A stretch of 64,000 bases of DNA from Phaeosaccion multiseriatum (GCA_965112735.1 OZ218951.1:992001-1056000); one strand, 5' to 3'. Counted from the stretch's first letter, positions 1 through 15,000 are shown. Made by a program: numbers and translations. Notes: generated from the sequence alone by a model not told the origin.

Positions 1-3000
1 GGCTCTGCCGTTTGGGTATGCGGACTACTCGCAGTGGCAGCGGTCGCGGCTGGACGGGGACAACGGCCTGGCCCTGGAGCAGCTGTTGGAGTACTGGCAG
101 GGGCAGCTAACGGGGGCGTCTACACTGACCCTGCCCCTGGACCGACCGCACGGTGCTTTCGGCCCGCATCTGACGGAGACTGTAAGTCAAGATGGGATTG
201 TGGGGGGGCGCGGCGGGAGTGTCGCTGTTGTTCTGCCGGCTTCGCTGATAGTGAAGCTGAGCAAGCTATGCTCGAGCAGCTCCGCCACGCTGTTTGTGGG
301 GCTCATGGGCGCGTTCCAAGTGCTGCTGGCTCGTGTGTGCGGAGCGGAGGATGTGGTGGTGGGCACTGCGCACTTCGGAAGGGACATGGCGCAAGGCTTG
401 GAAGGAGTGCTGGGATGCTTCGTCAACACCCTCGCGTTCCGTCTGGGCCTGGGAGGAAGCCCCAGCTTTCGGGAGGTGCTGCTTCGCGTACAGGGCGCGT
501 ATCTGGGTGCCATGAAGCATGCCGAGGCACCGTTCCATAAGGTGGTGGAGCGGGCCCAGCTGGGCACAAAGAGTGGTGGCAAGGCGCTACAAGCCTTCTT
601 TGTACTGCAGGAGGGAGATGCCAGCGCCGTGGAGGAGGAGGCCCAGCTGTCAGCTGGAGCACTCCACGAGATCATGACGGAGGAGGCTGGAGAGCGGCAG
701 GCCAATCAGTTTAGCAAGACTGACATCGAGCTAAGCCTTGTGCGCAGCACGGACAGTGCGTCGGACATGCACGGCAGCCTGTGCTACAATACGGCGGTGC
801 TCGACCAGGCCACAATGGAGACCCTGGCGCGGAGCTTCCTGGCGCTGCTGGAGAGTGCAGTGGGCAGGCCGGGCGAGAGCGTGTGGAAGCTGAGTCTCTT
901 GGCACACGAGGACCGTGTGAAGGTGGTGGAGACGCTGAGCGGCGCTGCACTGGTGGCGGAGGATGCCAATGGAGACGAGGAGGGAGGTGCAGAGGAAGCA
1001 TCGCCACCACCGCCCCTCCTGCACGCGGCTTTCGAAGAGATGGCCTCTCGCAGTCCGGAGCAGGAAGCCCTGCACGAGTATGAGACAGGTCGGGTCATGA
1101 GCTACGGGGAGCTGAATGGGCATGCGAATGCGGTGGCATGCATGCTGCAGGGGAGGGGCATGGGGCCGGAGTGCCTGGTGGGGGTGCTGATTGCTGGGGA
1201 CTGCGTGGAGGCGGTTGTGGCAGTGCTGGGCGTGCTCAAGGCCGGGGCGGCGTACGTGCCCCTGGATCCCGAGCATCCCGACGATAGGCTATCGATGATC
1301 GCACAAGATGCCGGGCTGAACGTCGTTCTCACAGCAGCAACTGGGGCGGACCATGTGGAACAAGGCCTCCCCACAGGCGGTAGGTCGGCTCGCTCCGTCG
1401 GAGGCGCGAGCTGTGTGGATGTGAGGACCATGATGCAGCTCGAGGGGGCTGCTACGACAGTCTCTGAGGTGGAGTGTAAGGCCGTCTATAACAATGTGGC
1501 GTATGTGATATACACGTCTGGAAGCACCGGGCGACCGAAGGGTGTGGTGGTCGAGCATAGAAACGCGGCCGGCTTCATGGCGACGATCTACGAAACGTTA
1601 CTGGGCACTATAGACCCTTCGTCACGGGTGCTACTGAGCAGTGCTTTGACTTTCGACATGTCGGTGGCATTGATCTTCGGGGCTCTGTCATGCGGGGCGA
1701 CGCTCTGCCTGGTACAAAGGCTCTCCATGTTGAGCGAGCTGCCAGAGGTTGTGCGCTCGCTTGGGGTATCGTTCTTGGGGTTCACTCCGTCACTACTGTC
1801 TTTGCTCCAACAGCCTCATGGTGGAGAAGTGGGTTTCCCGAGTCTTCGGTCCATCGCGCTTGGGGGAGAGGCCTTACGTCAAGAGCAGGTCGATTACTGG
1901 AAACACCGAGTGCGACTGGGCAATGCTTATGGACCCACAGAGACGGCGGTGGCAGTCACCTGGCACGAGTACACACCGTCTGCCGTGCCGAGCGCGTCCG
2001 TCATCGGCAAGCCTCAAGCCGGCGTGCAAGTGTATGTGGTGGACAAGCGTCTGCAGCTGGTGCCTCGGGGCGTGGATGGCGAGCTGTGCATTGGGGGGAG
2101 ACAGCTGGCGCGTGGGTACTTGAATCGCCCAGAGCTCACGTCGAAGGCCTTCATCCCCGCGCCCTTCTTGGCGGACCAGCGCAGAGTGTATCGTACGGTA
2201 AGTCGAAAAGGTTGCCCATGGGTGTGCGGCTTTGTGTAGTGTGTACATTTGGATTGCTTTTGGCAATCATGTCATGCGGTGAAAAGAAGAGAGCGCAGGG
2301 GGGGGGGGGATGATGGAAGTAGTTCTCTCTGCTACCCTGCGCACTGTTCTGATCTGACGCATCTCAAACTTAAAACCGTTCTGACAGGGCGACTTGGTGC
2401 GGCAGCTGGCAGACGGATCGCGGGTGTTTAGGGGTCGCCGAGACTCTCAAGTGAAGGTGCGCGGCCATCGCATTGAGCTGGGCGAGGTGGAGGCTGCGCT
2501 GCTCCATCAAGAGGGTGTGAGGAGCGCTGTGGCAGCCGTGGACAGAGAACGCGAGACGGTTGTGGCGGCTCTGACACCTTCTAGTGCCGAAGTTGATATG
2601 GTACTGCAAGGAGTGAGCAAGCTGCTACCGGCATACATGGTGCCGAGCACGGCTGTGGCCATGAATGCTCTACCAATGACGAGCAGCGGGAAGCGAGACG
2701 TGAAAGAGCTTCTCAGAGCCATTCGAGAGGCACATGACCATGGCCCTGGCAGGCAGCGGAGCCTAGGCGTCAGCGATGACGCACCTATGGACGACACCAC
2801 CCGTCAAGTGCTCGGCATTATGCGAGAGGCCATTGGGCGACCGGATCTGCGAGCCAGCGGCGACTTGTTCGCCGAGGGAGGCACTTCGCTTGACGCTGCA
2901 AGTGTCACAGCACGCATCCGCGCAGAGGTGCCAGGCTTCGAGGTGAGTGGGATGGAGGGCTGTCTTTCTGGTGTGGCCGGTAGTTCCAAATGGTTTGCTA

Positions 3001-3046
3001 ATATAGTTGTGGACCGTCGGATATCCTTACTCGTTGCTGTACTCAG
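1..3046 (+). other. NRPS module 1 (partial C, A, T) with its introns
   Basis: The window opens in the second half of the condensation domain, after where HHxxxDG would be. The adenylation domain is complete and the T-domain serine is at 2886-2888. Intron 2198-2387 splits YRT/GD; intron 2943-3046 follows the carrier helix. Specificity residues read by alignment to GrsA positions (235-331 plus the A10 lysine) are D-M-A-G-I-L-A-V-A-K. The segment around A3-A5 (about 1318-1990) is of the same type as module 4 and unlike modules 2, 3 and 5. Confidence 0.85.
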
Positions 3047-6000
3047 GCGCTCCAGGTGGCAGAGATGTTCCAGACACCCACCGCGAGGGGTGTGTCTCGC
3101 TTATGTGCGAGCAGGGAGGACACGCTTCCTGGTATGATGATGATATCGCGAGTTGGCGACCATTGTGAGGCTCCAGCGTCGTACCAACAGGAGCACATGC
3201 TGCTGTCGGACCTGGCGCTGCGAGCGGGCGACCCAGACGGGAGGGCGCGATACAACGTGCCCATGCTTCTACCCGTGCCCAGCTCCGAATCGGAGAGAGA
3301 GCCCAGCGAGGTTGTGGACGGCTTGTCCCGTGCCCTGTGCGCCATGGTGGAGCGTCACGATGTTCTGCGATTGGCGCTAGGCTGGTCACCGGAGGGGACG
3401 CTGCAGCAGGTGCGGCTGCAGACCACAGCAGCGGAGGTTGTGGCGTCAGTGCTTCTGTCCGCCGAGGCGAACAGCATCGAAGAGGCCGAGAGCGTGCTAT
3501 TGGCAGAGGCGGGGCGCCTGTTTGACGTGGAGGAGGAAAGGCCACTCTGGCGCAGCACCATCGTCACCGTTGCACCGCCCCAGGAAGGTGAGAAGGAGCA
3601 CCCGCTGGGGCGGCAAGCGGTGCTGTGTGTCTTCCACCACTCCATCATGGATGGGTGGTCATCCAAGCTGTTCTCGCGCGAGCTGTTGGTCCTGTGGGGG
3701 GCTGTCGCGTCTGGCCGAGAGGCGACGAAGGCGCTAGCGGCTCTGCCGTTTGGGTATGCGGACTACTCCCTGTGGCAGCGGTCGCGACTGGACGGGGACA
3801 ACGGCCTGGCCCTGGAGCAGCTGTTGGAGTACTGGCAGGGGCAGCTAACGGGGGCGTCTACACTGACTCTGCCCCTGGACCGACCGCACGGTGCTTTCGG
3901 CCCGCATCTGACGGAGACTGTAGGTCAAGATGGGGTTGTGGGGGGGGGCGGCGGGAGTGTCGCAGTTGTTCTACCGGCTTCGCTGATAGTGAAGCTGAGC
4001 AACCTATGCTCGAGCAGCTCCGTCACGCTGTTTGTGGGGCTCATGGGCGTGTTCCAAGTGCTGCTGGCTCGTGTGTGCGGAGCGGAAGATGTGGTGGTGG
4101 GCACTGCGCACTTCGGAAGGGACATGGCGCAAGGCTTGGAGGGCGTGCTGGGATGCTTCGTCAACACCCTCGTGTTCCGTCTGGGCCTAGGAGGAAGCCC
4201 CAGCTTTCGGGAGGTGCTGCTTCGCGTACAAGTCGCGTATCTGGGTGCCATGAAGCATGCCGAGGCACCGTTCCACAAGGTGGTGGAGCGGGCCCAGCTG
4301 GGTAGAAAGAGTGGTGGCAAGGCGCTACAAGCCTTCTTTGTACTGCAGGAGGGAGATGCCAGCGCCGTGGAGGAGGAGGCCCTGCTGTCAGCTGGAGCAC
4401 TCCACAAGATCATGACGGAGGGTGCTGGAGAGCAGCAGGCCAATCAGTTTAGCAAGACTGACATCGAGCTAAGCCTTGTGCGCAGCACGGGCAGTGCGTC
4501 GGACATGCACGGCAGCCTGTGCTACAATACGGCGGTGCTCGACCAGGCCACAGTGGAGACCCTGGCGCGGAGCTTCCTGGCGCTGCTGGAGAGTGCAGTG
4601 GGCAGGCCGGGCGAGAGCGTGTGGAAGCTGAGTCTCTTGGCACACGAGGACCGTGTGAAGGTGGTGGAGACGTTGAGCGGCGCTGCACTGGTGGCGGAGG
4701 ATGCCAATGGAGACGAGGAGGGAGGTGCAGAGGAAGCATCGCCACCACCGCCCCTCCTGCACGCGGCTTTCGAAGAGGTGTCGTCTCGCAGTCCGGAGCA
4801 GGAAGCCCTGCACGAGTATGAGACGGGTCGGGTCATGAGCTACGGGGAGCTGAATGGGCATGCGAATGCGGTGGCATGCATGCTGCAGGGGAGAGGCGTA
4901 GGGCCGGAGTGCCTGGTGGGGGTGCTGATTGCTGGGGACTGCGTGGAGGCGATTGTGGCAGTGCTGGGCGTGCTCAAGGCCGGGGCGGCGTACGTGCCCC
5001 TGGATCCCGAGCATCCCGACGATAGGCTATCGATGATCGCACAAGACGCCGGGCTGAGCGTCGTTCTGACGACGGCAAAGGCAGCAGGCGAGTCTGAGGT
5101 GCTGGCATCCGCCGATGCCAGCTTAGCGCGGCGTGTCGGAGACGCGAGCTGTGTGGACGTGGTGGCTGTGATGCAAGTGGAGAGTACAGCGGAGCCTGTG
5201 TGCCACGCGGTGGGCGAGAGCATGGCGTACGTGATTTTCACGTCGGGAAGCACCGGGCTGCCGAAGGGCGTGATGATTGAGCACAGAAGCACGGCCTGCT
5301 TCATGGCGACTCTCTACGAAGAGGAACTGACGATAACGGCATCTTCTCGTGTGCTCCTGAGTGCTGCTCTGACATTTGATGCGTCTGTGGAGCTGCTGTT
5401 CGGGACGTTGTCGTGTGGGGCGACGCTGTGCTTGGCAGAGAAGGGCTCCATGCTGAACGACCTGCCGGAGCTGATACGGTCTTTGAAGGTGACGGACATT
5501 CATTGCACCCCTTCACTGCTGTCGCTGCTTCGGCCGCACGACATCGCCACAGGGGCGCAGGAGGCTACCCTACGGTCGATCGCTTTGGGTGGGGAACCGA
5601 TAAAGCAAGACCAAGTGGACATGTGGAGGCACCGTGTGCGCCTTGTGAATAGCTACGGCCCAACCGAGGCAACTATTGCCGTGATCGCACATGAGTACTC
5701 CTCTAGGGCTCTGTCGAGCGCGTCCGTCATCGGCAAGCCTCGAGCCGGCGTGCAAGTGTATGTGGTGGACAAGCGTCTGCAGCTGGTGCCTCAGGGCGTG
5801 GAGGGCGAGCTGTGCATTGGGGGGAGACAGCTGGCGCGTGGGTACTTGAATCGCCCAGAGCTCACGTCGAAGGCCTTCATCCCCGCGCCCTTCTTGGCGG
5901 ACCAGTGCAGAGTGTATCGTACGGTAAGTCGAAAAGGTTGCCCATGGGTGTGCGGCTTTGTGTAGTGTGTACATTTGGATTGCTTTTGGCAATCATGTCA

Positions 6001-9000
6001 TGCGGTGAAAAGAAGAGAGCGCAGGGGGGGGGGGATGGAGGTAGTTCTCTCTGTTGCCCTTTGCACTGCTCTGATCTGACGCGTGTCAAACTTAAAACCG
6101 TTCTGACAGGGTGACTTGGTGCGGCAGCTGGCAGACGGATCGCTGGTGTTTAGGGGTCGCCAAGACTCCCAAGTGAAGGTGCGCGGCTATCGCATTGAGC
6201 TGGGCGAGGTGGAGGCTGCGCTGCTCCATCAAGAGGGGGTGAGGAGCGCTGTGGCCGCCGTGGACAGAGACGGCGAGGCGGTTGTGGCGGCTCTGACACC
6301 TTCAAGTGCCGAAGTTGATATGGTGCTGCAAGGAGTGAGCAAGCTGCTACCGGCATACATGGTGCCGAGCACGGCTGTGGCCATGGATGCTCTACCAATG
6401 ACGAGCAGCGGCAAGCGAGACGTGAAAGGGCTTCTCAGAGCCATTCGAGAGGCACATGACCATGGCCATGGCAGGCAGCGGAGCCTAGGCGTCCGCGATG
6501 ACGCACCTATGGACGACACCACCCGTCAAGTGCTCGGCATTATGCGAGAGGCCATTGGGCGACCGGATCTGCGAGCCAGCGACGACTTGTTCGCCGAGGG
6601 AGGCACTTCGCTTGACGCTGCAAGTGTCACAGCACGCATCCGCGCAGAGGTGCCAGGCTTCGAGGTGAGTGGGATGGAGGGCTGTCTTTCTGGTGTGGCC
6701 GGTAGTTCCAAATGGTTTGCTAATATAGTTGTGGACCGTCGGATATCCTTACTCGTTGCTGTACTCAGGCGCTCCAGGTGGCAGAGATGTTCCAGACACC
6801 CACCGCGAGGGGTGTGTCTCGCTTATGTGCGAGCAGGGAGGACACGCTTCCTGGTATGATGATGATATCGCGAGTTGGCGACCATTGTGAGGCTCCAGCG
6901 TCGTACCAACAGGAGCACATGCTGCTGTCGGACCTGGCGCTGCGAGCGGGCGACCCAGACGGGAGGGCGCGATACAACGTGCCCATGCTTCTACCCGTGC
7001 CCAGCTCCGAATCGGAGAGAGAGCCCAGCGAGGTTGTGGACGGCTTGTCCCGTGCCCTGTGCGCCATGGTGGAGCGTCACGATGTTCTGCGATTGGCGCT
7101 AGGCTGGTCACCGGAGGGGACGCTGCAGCAGGTGCGGCTGCAGACCACAGCAGCGGAGGTTGTGGCGTCAGTGCTTCTGTCCGCCGAGGCGAACAGCATC
7201 GAAGAGGCCGAGAGCGTGCTATTGGCAGAGGCGGGGCGCCTGTTTGACGTGGAGGAGGAAAGGCCACTCTGGCGCAGCACCATCGTCACCGTTGCACCGC
7301 CCCAGGAAGGTGAGAAGGAGCACCCGCTGGGGCGGCAAGCGGTGCTGTGTGTCTTCCACCACTCCATCATGGATGGGTGGTCATCCAAGCTGTTCTCGCG
7401 CGAGCTGTTGGTCCTGTGGGGGGCTGTCGCGTCTGGCCGAGAGGCGACGAAGGCGCTAGCGGCTCTGCCGTTTGGGTATGCGGACTACTCCCTGTGGCAG
7501 CGGTCGCGACTGGACGGGGACAACGGCCTGGCCCTGGAGCAGCTGTTGGAGTACTGGCAGGGGCAGCTAACGGGGGCGTCTACACTGACCCTGCCCCTGG
7601 ACCGACCGCACGGTGCTTTCGGCCCGCATCTGACGGAGACTATAGGTCAAGATGGGATTGTGGGGGGGCGCGGCGGGAGTGTCGCTGTTGTTCTGCCGGC
7701 TTCGCTGATAGTGAAGCTGAGCAACCTATGCTCGGGCAGCTCCGCCACGTTGTTTGTGGGGCTCATGGGCGCGTTCCAAGTGCTGCTGGCTCGTGTGTGC
7801 GGAGCGGAGGATGTGGTGGTGGGCACTGCGCACTTCGGAAGAGACGTGGCGCAAGGCTTGGAGGGCGTGCTGGGATGCTTCGTCAACACCCTCGCGTTCC
7901 GTCTGGGCCTGGGAGGAAGCCCCAGCTTTCGGGAGGTGCTGCTTCGCGTACAAGTCGCGTATCTGGGTGCCATGAAGCATGCCGAGGCACCGTTCCACAA
8001 GGTGGTGGAGCGGGCCCAGCTGGGCAGAAAGAGTGGTGGCAAGGCGCTGCAGGCCTTCTTTTTACTGCAGGAGGGAAATGCCAGCGCCGTGGAGGAGGAG
8101 GCCCAGCTGTCAGCTGGAGCACTCCACAAGATCATGACGGAGGAGGCTGGAGAGCAGCAGGCCAATAATCTTAGCAAGACTGACATCGAGCTATGCCTTG
8201 TGCGCAGCACGGACAGTGCGTCGGACATGCACGGCAGCCTGTGCTACAATATGGCGGTGTTCGACCAGGCCACAGTGGAGACCCTGGCGCGGAGCTTCCT
8301 GGCGCTGCTGGAGAGTGCAGTGGGCAGGCCGGGCGAGAGCGTGTGGAAGCTGAGTCTCTTGGCACACGAGGACCATGTGAAGGTGGTGGAGACGTTGAGC
8401 GGCGCTGCACTGGTGGCGGGGGATGCCAATGGAGATGAGGAGGGAGGTGCAGAGGAAGCATCGCCACCACCGCCCCTCCTGCACGCGGCTTTCGAAGAGA
8501 TGGCCTCTCGTAGTCCGGAGCAGGAAGCCCTGCACGAGTATGAGACGGGTCGAGTCATGAGCTACGGGGAGCTGAATGGGCATGCGAATGCGGTGGCATG
8601 CATGCTGCAGGGGAGAGGCGTGGGGCCGGAGTGCCTGGTGGGGGTGCTGATTGCTGGGGACTGCGTGGAGGCGGTTGTGGCAGTGCTGGGCGTGCTCAAG
8701 GCCGGGGCGGCGTACGTGCCCCTGGATCCCGAGCATCCCGACGATAGGCTATCGATGATCGCACAAGACGCCGGGCTGAGTGTCGTTCTGACGACGGCAA
8801 AGGCAGTAGGCGAGTCTGAGGGGCTGGTAACCGCCGATGCCAGCTTAGCGCGGCGTGTCGGAGACGCGAGCTGTGTGGACGTGGTGGCTGTGATGCAAGT
8901 GGAGAGTACAGCGGAGCCTGTGTGCCACGCCGTGGGCGAGAACATGGCGTACGTGATCTACACATCCGGTAGTACCGGCCGGCCAAAGGGCGTGATGATT

Positions 9001-12000
9001 GAGCACAGAAGCACGGCCAGCTTCATGGCGACTCTCTACGAAGAGGAACTGACGATAACGGCATCTTCTCGTGTGCTCCTGAGTGCTGCTTTGACATTTG
9101 ATGTGTCTGTGGCGTCGCTGTTTGGGCCGTTGTCGTGTGGGGCGACGCTGTGCTTGGCAGAGAAGGGCTCCATGCTGAACGACCTGCCGGAGGTGATACG
9201 GTCTTTGAGGGTAACAGACATGTACTGCACCCCTTCACTGCTGTCGCTGCTTCGACCGGATGACATCACCAATGGAGCTAAGGAGGCCACCTTACGGTCC
9301 ATCGCATTGATTGGGGAGCCGATCAAGGAAGGCCAAGTGGACATGTGGAGGCGCAGTGTTCGCCTTGTCAATAGCTACGGCCCAACAGAGGCGACGGTTT
9401 CCGCTACCGCACATGAGTACAGTCCGGGTGCCCTGTCGAGTGGGTTCGTCATCGGCAAGCCTCGAGCCGGCGTGCAAGTGTATGTGGTGGACAAGCGTCT
9501 GCAGCTGGTGCCTCAGGGCGTGGAGGGCGAGCTGTGCATTGGGGGGAGACAGCTGGCGCGTGGGTACTTGAATCGCCCAGAGCTCACGTCGCAGGCCTTC
9601 ATCCCCGCGCCCTTCCTGACGGATCAGCGCAGAGTGTATCGTACGGTAAGTCGCAAAGGTGGCCCATGGGTGTGCGGCTTTGTGTGTGTGCGTGTGTTGT
9701 GTGTACATTTGGCTTGCTTTTGGCCTGTCATGCGGTGAAAAGAAGAGAGCGCAGGGGGGGGGGGATGGAGGTAGTTCTCTTTGCTGCCCTGTGCACTGTT
9801 CTGATATGACGCATCTCAAACTTAACACGTTCTGACAGGGTGACTTGGTGCGGCAGCTGGCAGACGGATCGCTGGTGTTTAGGGGTCGCCGAGACTCTCA
9901 AGTGAAGGTGCGCGGCCATCGCATTGAGCTGGGCGAGGTGGAGGCTGCGCTGCTCCATCAAGAAGGTGTGAGGAGCGCTGTGGCAGCCGTGGACATTGAG
10001 CGCGAGACGGTTGTGGCGGCTCTGACACCTTCTAGCGCCGAAGTCGAGATGGTGCTGCAAGGAGTGAGCAAGCTGCTACCGGCATACATGGTGCCGAGCA
10101 CGGCTGTGGCCATGGATGCTCTACCGATGACGAGCAGCGGCAAGCGAGACGTGACAGAGGTTCTCAGAGCCATTCGAGAGGCACATGACCATGGCCCTGG
10201 CAGGCAGCGGAGCCTAGGCGTCCGCGATGACGCACCTATGGACGACACCACCCGTCAAGTGCTCGGCATTATGCGAGAGGCCATTGGGCGACCGGATCTG
10301 CGAGCCAGCGGCGACTTGTTCGCCGAGGGAGGCACTTCGCTTGACGCTGCAAGTGTCACAGCACGCATCCGCGCAGAGGTGCCAGGCTTCGAGGTGAGTG
10401 GGATGGAGGGCTGTCTTTCTGGTGTGGCCGGTAGTTCCAAATGGTTTGCTAATATAGTTGTGGACCGTCGGATATCCTTACTCGTTGCTGTACTCAGGCG
10501 CTCCAGGTGGCAGAGATGTTCCAGACACCCACCGCGAGGGGTGTGTCTCGCTTATGTGCGAGCAGGGAGGACACGCTTCCTGGTATGATGATGATATCGC
10601 GAGTTGGCGACCATCGTGAGGCTCCAGCGTCGTACCAACAGGAGCACATGCTGCTGTCGGACCTGGCGCTGCGAGCGGGCGACCCAGACGGGAGGGCGCG
10701 ATACAACGTGCCCATGCTGCTACCCGTGTCCAGCTCCGAATCGGAGAGAGAGCCCAGCGAGGTTGTGGACGGCTTGTCCCGTGCCCTGTGTGCCATGGTG
10801 GAGCGTCACGATGTTCTGCGATTGGCGCTAGGCTGGTCACCGGAGGGGACGCTGCAGCCGGTGCGGCTGCAGACCACAGCAGCGGAGGTTGTGGCGTCAG
10901 TGCTCCTGTCCGCCGAGGCGAACAGCATCAAAGAGGCCGAGAGCGTGCTATTGGCAGAGGCGGGGCGCCTGTTTGACTTGGAGGAGGAAAGGCCACTCTG
11001 GCGCAGCACCATCGTCACCGTTGCACCGCCCCAGGATGATGAGAAGGAGCACCCGCTGGGGCGGCAAGCGGTGCTGTGTGTCTTCCACCACTCCATCATG
11101 GATGGGTGGTCATCCAAGCTGTTCTCGCGCGAGCTGTTGGTCATGTGGGGGGCTGTCGTGTCTGGCCGAGAGGCGACGAAGGCGCTAGCGGCTCTGCCGT
11201 TTGGGTATGCGGACTACTCGCGGTGGCAACGGTCGCGACTGGACGGGGACAACGGCCTGGCCCTGGAGCAGCTGTTGGAGTACTGGCAGGGGCAGCTAAC
11301 GGGGGCGTCTTCACTGACCCTGCCCCTGGACCGACCGCACGGTGCTTTCGGCCCGCATCTGACGGAGACTGTAAGTCAAGATGGGATTGTGGGGGGGGGC
11401 GGCGGGAGTGTTGCTGTTGTTCTGCCGGCTTCGCTGATAGTGAAGCTGAGCAACCTATGCTCGAGCAGCTCCGTCACGCTGTTTGTGGGGCTCATGGGCG
11501 CGTTCCAAGTGCTGCTGGCTCGTGTGTGCGGAGCGGAGGATGTGGTGGTGGGCACTGCGCACTTCGGAAGAGACGTGGCGCAAGGCTTGGAGGGCGTGCT
11601 GGGATGCTTCGTCAACACCCTCGCGTTCCGTCTGGGCCTGGGAGGAAGCCCCAGCTTTCGGGAGGTGCTGCTTCGCGTACAAGTCGCGTATCTGGGTGCC
11701 ATGAAGCATGCCGAGGCACCGTTCCACAAGGTGGTGGAGCGGGCCCAGCTGGGCAGAAAGAGTGGTGGTAAGGCGCTACAAGCCTTCTTTGTACTGCAGG
11801 AGGGAAATGCCAGCGCCGTGGAGGAGGAGGCCCAGCTGTCAGCTGGAGCACTCCACAAGATCATGACGGAGGAGGCTGGAGAGCAGCAGGCCAATAATCT
11901 TAGCAAGACTGACATCCAGCTAAGCCTTGTGCGCCGCAGCACGGACAGTGCGTCGGACATGCACGGCAGCCTGTGCTACAATACGGCGGTGCTCGACCAG

Positions 12001-15000
12001 CCCACAGTGGAGACCCTGGCGCGGAGCTTCCTGGCGCTGCTGGAGAGTGCAGTGGGCAGGCCGGGCGAGAGCGTGTGGAAGCTGAGTCTCTTGGCACACG
12101 AGGACCGTGTGAAGGTGGTGGAGACGCTGAGCGGCGCTGCACTGGTGGCGGGGGATGCCAATGGAGATGAGGAGGGAGGTGCAGAGGAAGCATCGCCACC
12201 ACCGCCCCTCCTGCACGCGGCTTTCGAAGAGGTGGCCTCTTGTAGTCCGGAGCAGGAAGCCCTGCACGAGTATGAGACAGGTCGATTGATGAGCTACGGG
12301 GAGCTGAATGGGCATGCGAATGCGGTGGCGTGCATGCTGCAGGGGAGAGGCGTGGGGCCGGAGTGCCTGGTGGGGGTGCTGATTGCTGGGGACTGCGTGG
12401 AGGCGGTTGTGGCAGAGCTGGGCGTGCTCAAGGCCGGGGCGGCGTACGTGCCCCTGGATCCCGAGCATCCCGACGATAGGCTGTCGATGATCGCACAAGA
12501 CGCCGGGCTGAGCGTCGTTCTCACAGCAGCATCTGGGGCGGACCATGTGGAACAAGGCCTCCCCACAGGAGGTAGGTCGGCTCGCACCGTTGGAGGCGCG
12601 AGCTGCGTGGATGTCAGGACCATGATGCAGCTCGAGGGGGCTGCTACGACAGTCTCTGAGGTGGAGTGTAAGGCCGCCGATATCAATGTGGCGTATGTGA
12701 TATACACATCTGGAAGCACCGGGCGACCCAAGGGTGTGGTGGTCGAGCATAGAAACACGGCCAGCTTCATGGCGACTCTCTACGAGGCGGAATTGGGCAC
12801 CATAGACCCTTCGTCACGGGTTCTGCTGAGCAGCGCTTTGACTTTCGATATGTCAGTGGCGTTGATCTTCGGGGCTCTGTCATGCGGGGCGACGCTGTGC
12901 CTGGTGCAAAAGCTCTCCATGTTGAGCGAGCTGCCAGAGGTTGTGCGCTCGCTAGGGGTATCGTTCTTGGTGTGCACTCCGTCACTTCTGTCTTTGCTCC
13001 CACAGCCTCATGGTGGAGAAGCGGCTTTCCCGAGTCTTCGGTCGATCGCGCTTGGGGGAGAGGCCTTACATCAAGAGCAGGTCGACTACTGGAAGCACCG
13101 AGTGCGACTGGGCAATGCTTATGGACCCACAGAGACGGCGATGGCAGTCACCTGGCACGAGCACACACCTGGGGCCCTGTCGAGTGGGTTCGTCCTCGGC
13201 AAGCCTCGAGCCGGCGTGCAAGTGTATGTGGTGGACAAGCGTCTGCAGCTGGTGCCTCGGGGCGTGGATGGCGAGCTGTGCATTGGGGGGAGACAGCTGG
13301 CGCGTGGGTACTTGAATCGCCCAGAGCTCACGTCGAAGGCCTTCATCCCCGCGCCCTTCTTGACGGACCAGCGCAGGGTGTATCGTACGGTAAGTGGAAA
13401 CGGTTGCCCATGGGTGTGGCTTTGTGTGTGTGCGTGTGTTGTGTGTACATTTGGCTTGCTTTTGGCCTGTCATGCGGTGAAAAGAAGAGAGCGCAGGGGG
13501 GGGGGGATGGAGGTAGTTCTCTTTGCTGCCCTGTGCACTGTTCTGATATGACGCATCTCAAACTTAACACGTTCTGACAGGGTGACTTGGTGCGGCAGCT
13601 GGCAGACGGATCGCTGGTGTTTAGGGGTCGCCGAGACTCTCAAGTGAAGGTGCGCGGCCATCGCATTGAGCTGGGCGAGGTGGAGGCTGCGCTGCTCCAT
13701 CAAGAAGGTGTGAGGAGCGCTGTGGCAGCCGTGGACATTGAGCGCGAGACGGTTGTGGCGGCTCTGACACCTTCTAGCGCCGAAGTCGAGATGGTGCTGC
13801 AAGGAGTGAGCAAGCTGCTACCGGCATACATGGTGCCGAGCACGGCTGTGGCCATGGATGCTCTACCGATGACGAGCAGCGGCAAGCGAGACGTGACAGA
13901 GGTTCTCAGAGCCATTCGAGAGGCACATGACCATGGCCCTGGCAGGCAGCGGAGCCTAGGCGTCCGCGATGACGCACCTATGGACGACACCACCCGTCAA
14001 GTGCTCGGCATTATGCGAGAGGCCATTGGGCGACCGGATCTGCGAGCCAGCGGCGACTTGTTCGCCGAGGGAGGCACTTCGCTTGACGCTGCAAGTGTCA
14101 CAGCACGCATCCGCGCAGAGGTGCCAGGCTTCGAGGTGAGTGGGATGGAGGGCTGTCTTTCTGGTGTGGCCGGTAGTTCCAAATGGTTTGCTAATATAGT
14201 TGTGGACCGTCGGATATCCTTACTCGTTGCTGTACTCAGGCGCTCCAGGTGGCAGAGATGTTCCAGACACCCACCGCGAGGGGTGTGTCTCGCTTATGTG
14301 CGAGCAGGGAGGACACGCTTCCTGGTATGATGATGATATCGCGAGTTGGCGACCATCGTGAGGCTCCAGCGTCGTACCAACAGGAGCACATGCTGCTGTC
14401 GGACCTGGCGCTGCGAGCGGGCGACCCAGACGGGAGGGCGCGATACAACGTGCCCATGCTTCTACCCGTGTCCAGCTCCGAATCGGAGAGAGAGCCCAGC
14501 GAGGTTGTGGACGGCTTGTCCCGTGCCCTGTGTGCCATGGTGGAGCGTCACGATGTTCTGCGATTGGCGCTAGGCTGGTCACCGGAGGGGACGCTGCAGC
14601 AGGTGCGGCTGCAGACCACAGTAGCGGAGGTTGTGGCGTCAGTGCTTCTGTCCGCCGAGGCGAACAGCATCGAAGAGGCCGAGAGCGTGCTATTGGCAGA
14701 GGCGGGGCGCCTGTTTGACGTGGAGGAGGAAAGGCCACTCTGGCGCAGCACCATCGTCACCGTTGCACCGCCCCAGGATGATGAGAAGGAGTACCCGCTG
14801 GGGCGGCAAGCGGTGCTGTGCGTCTTCCATCACTCCATCATGGATGGGTGGTCATCCAAGCTGTTCTCGCGCGAGCTGTTGGTCCTGTGGGGGGCTGTCG
14901 CGTCTGGCCGAGAGGCGACGAAGGCGCTAGCGGCTCTGCCGTTTGGGTATGCGGACTACTCCCTGTGGCAGCGGTCGCGACTGGACGGGGACAACGGCCT

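Noticed and set aside
187-705. Long minus-strand open frames across the whole NRPS gene, repeated in every module
   Set aside because: They are mirror frames of GC-rich coding sequence, recur with the module period and contain no recognisable motifs.
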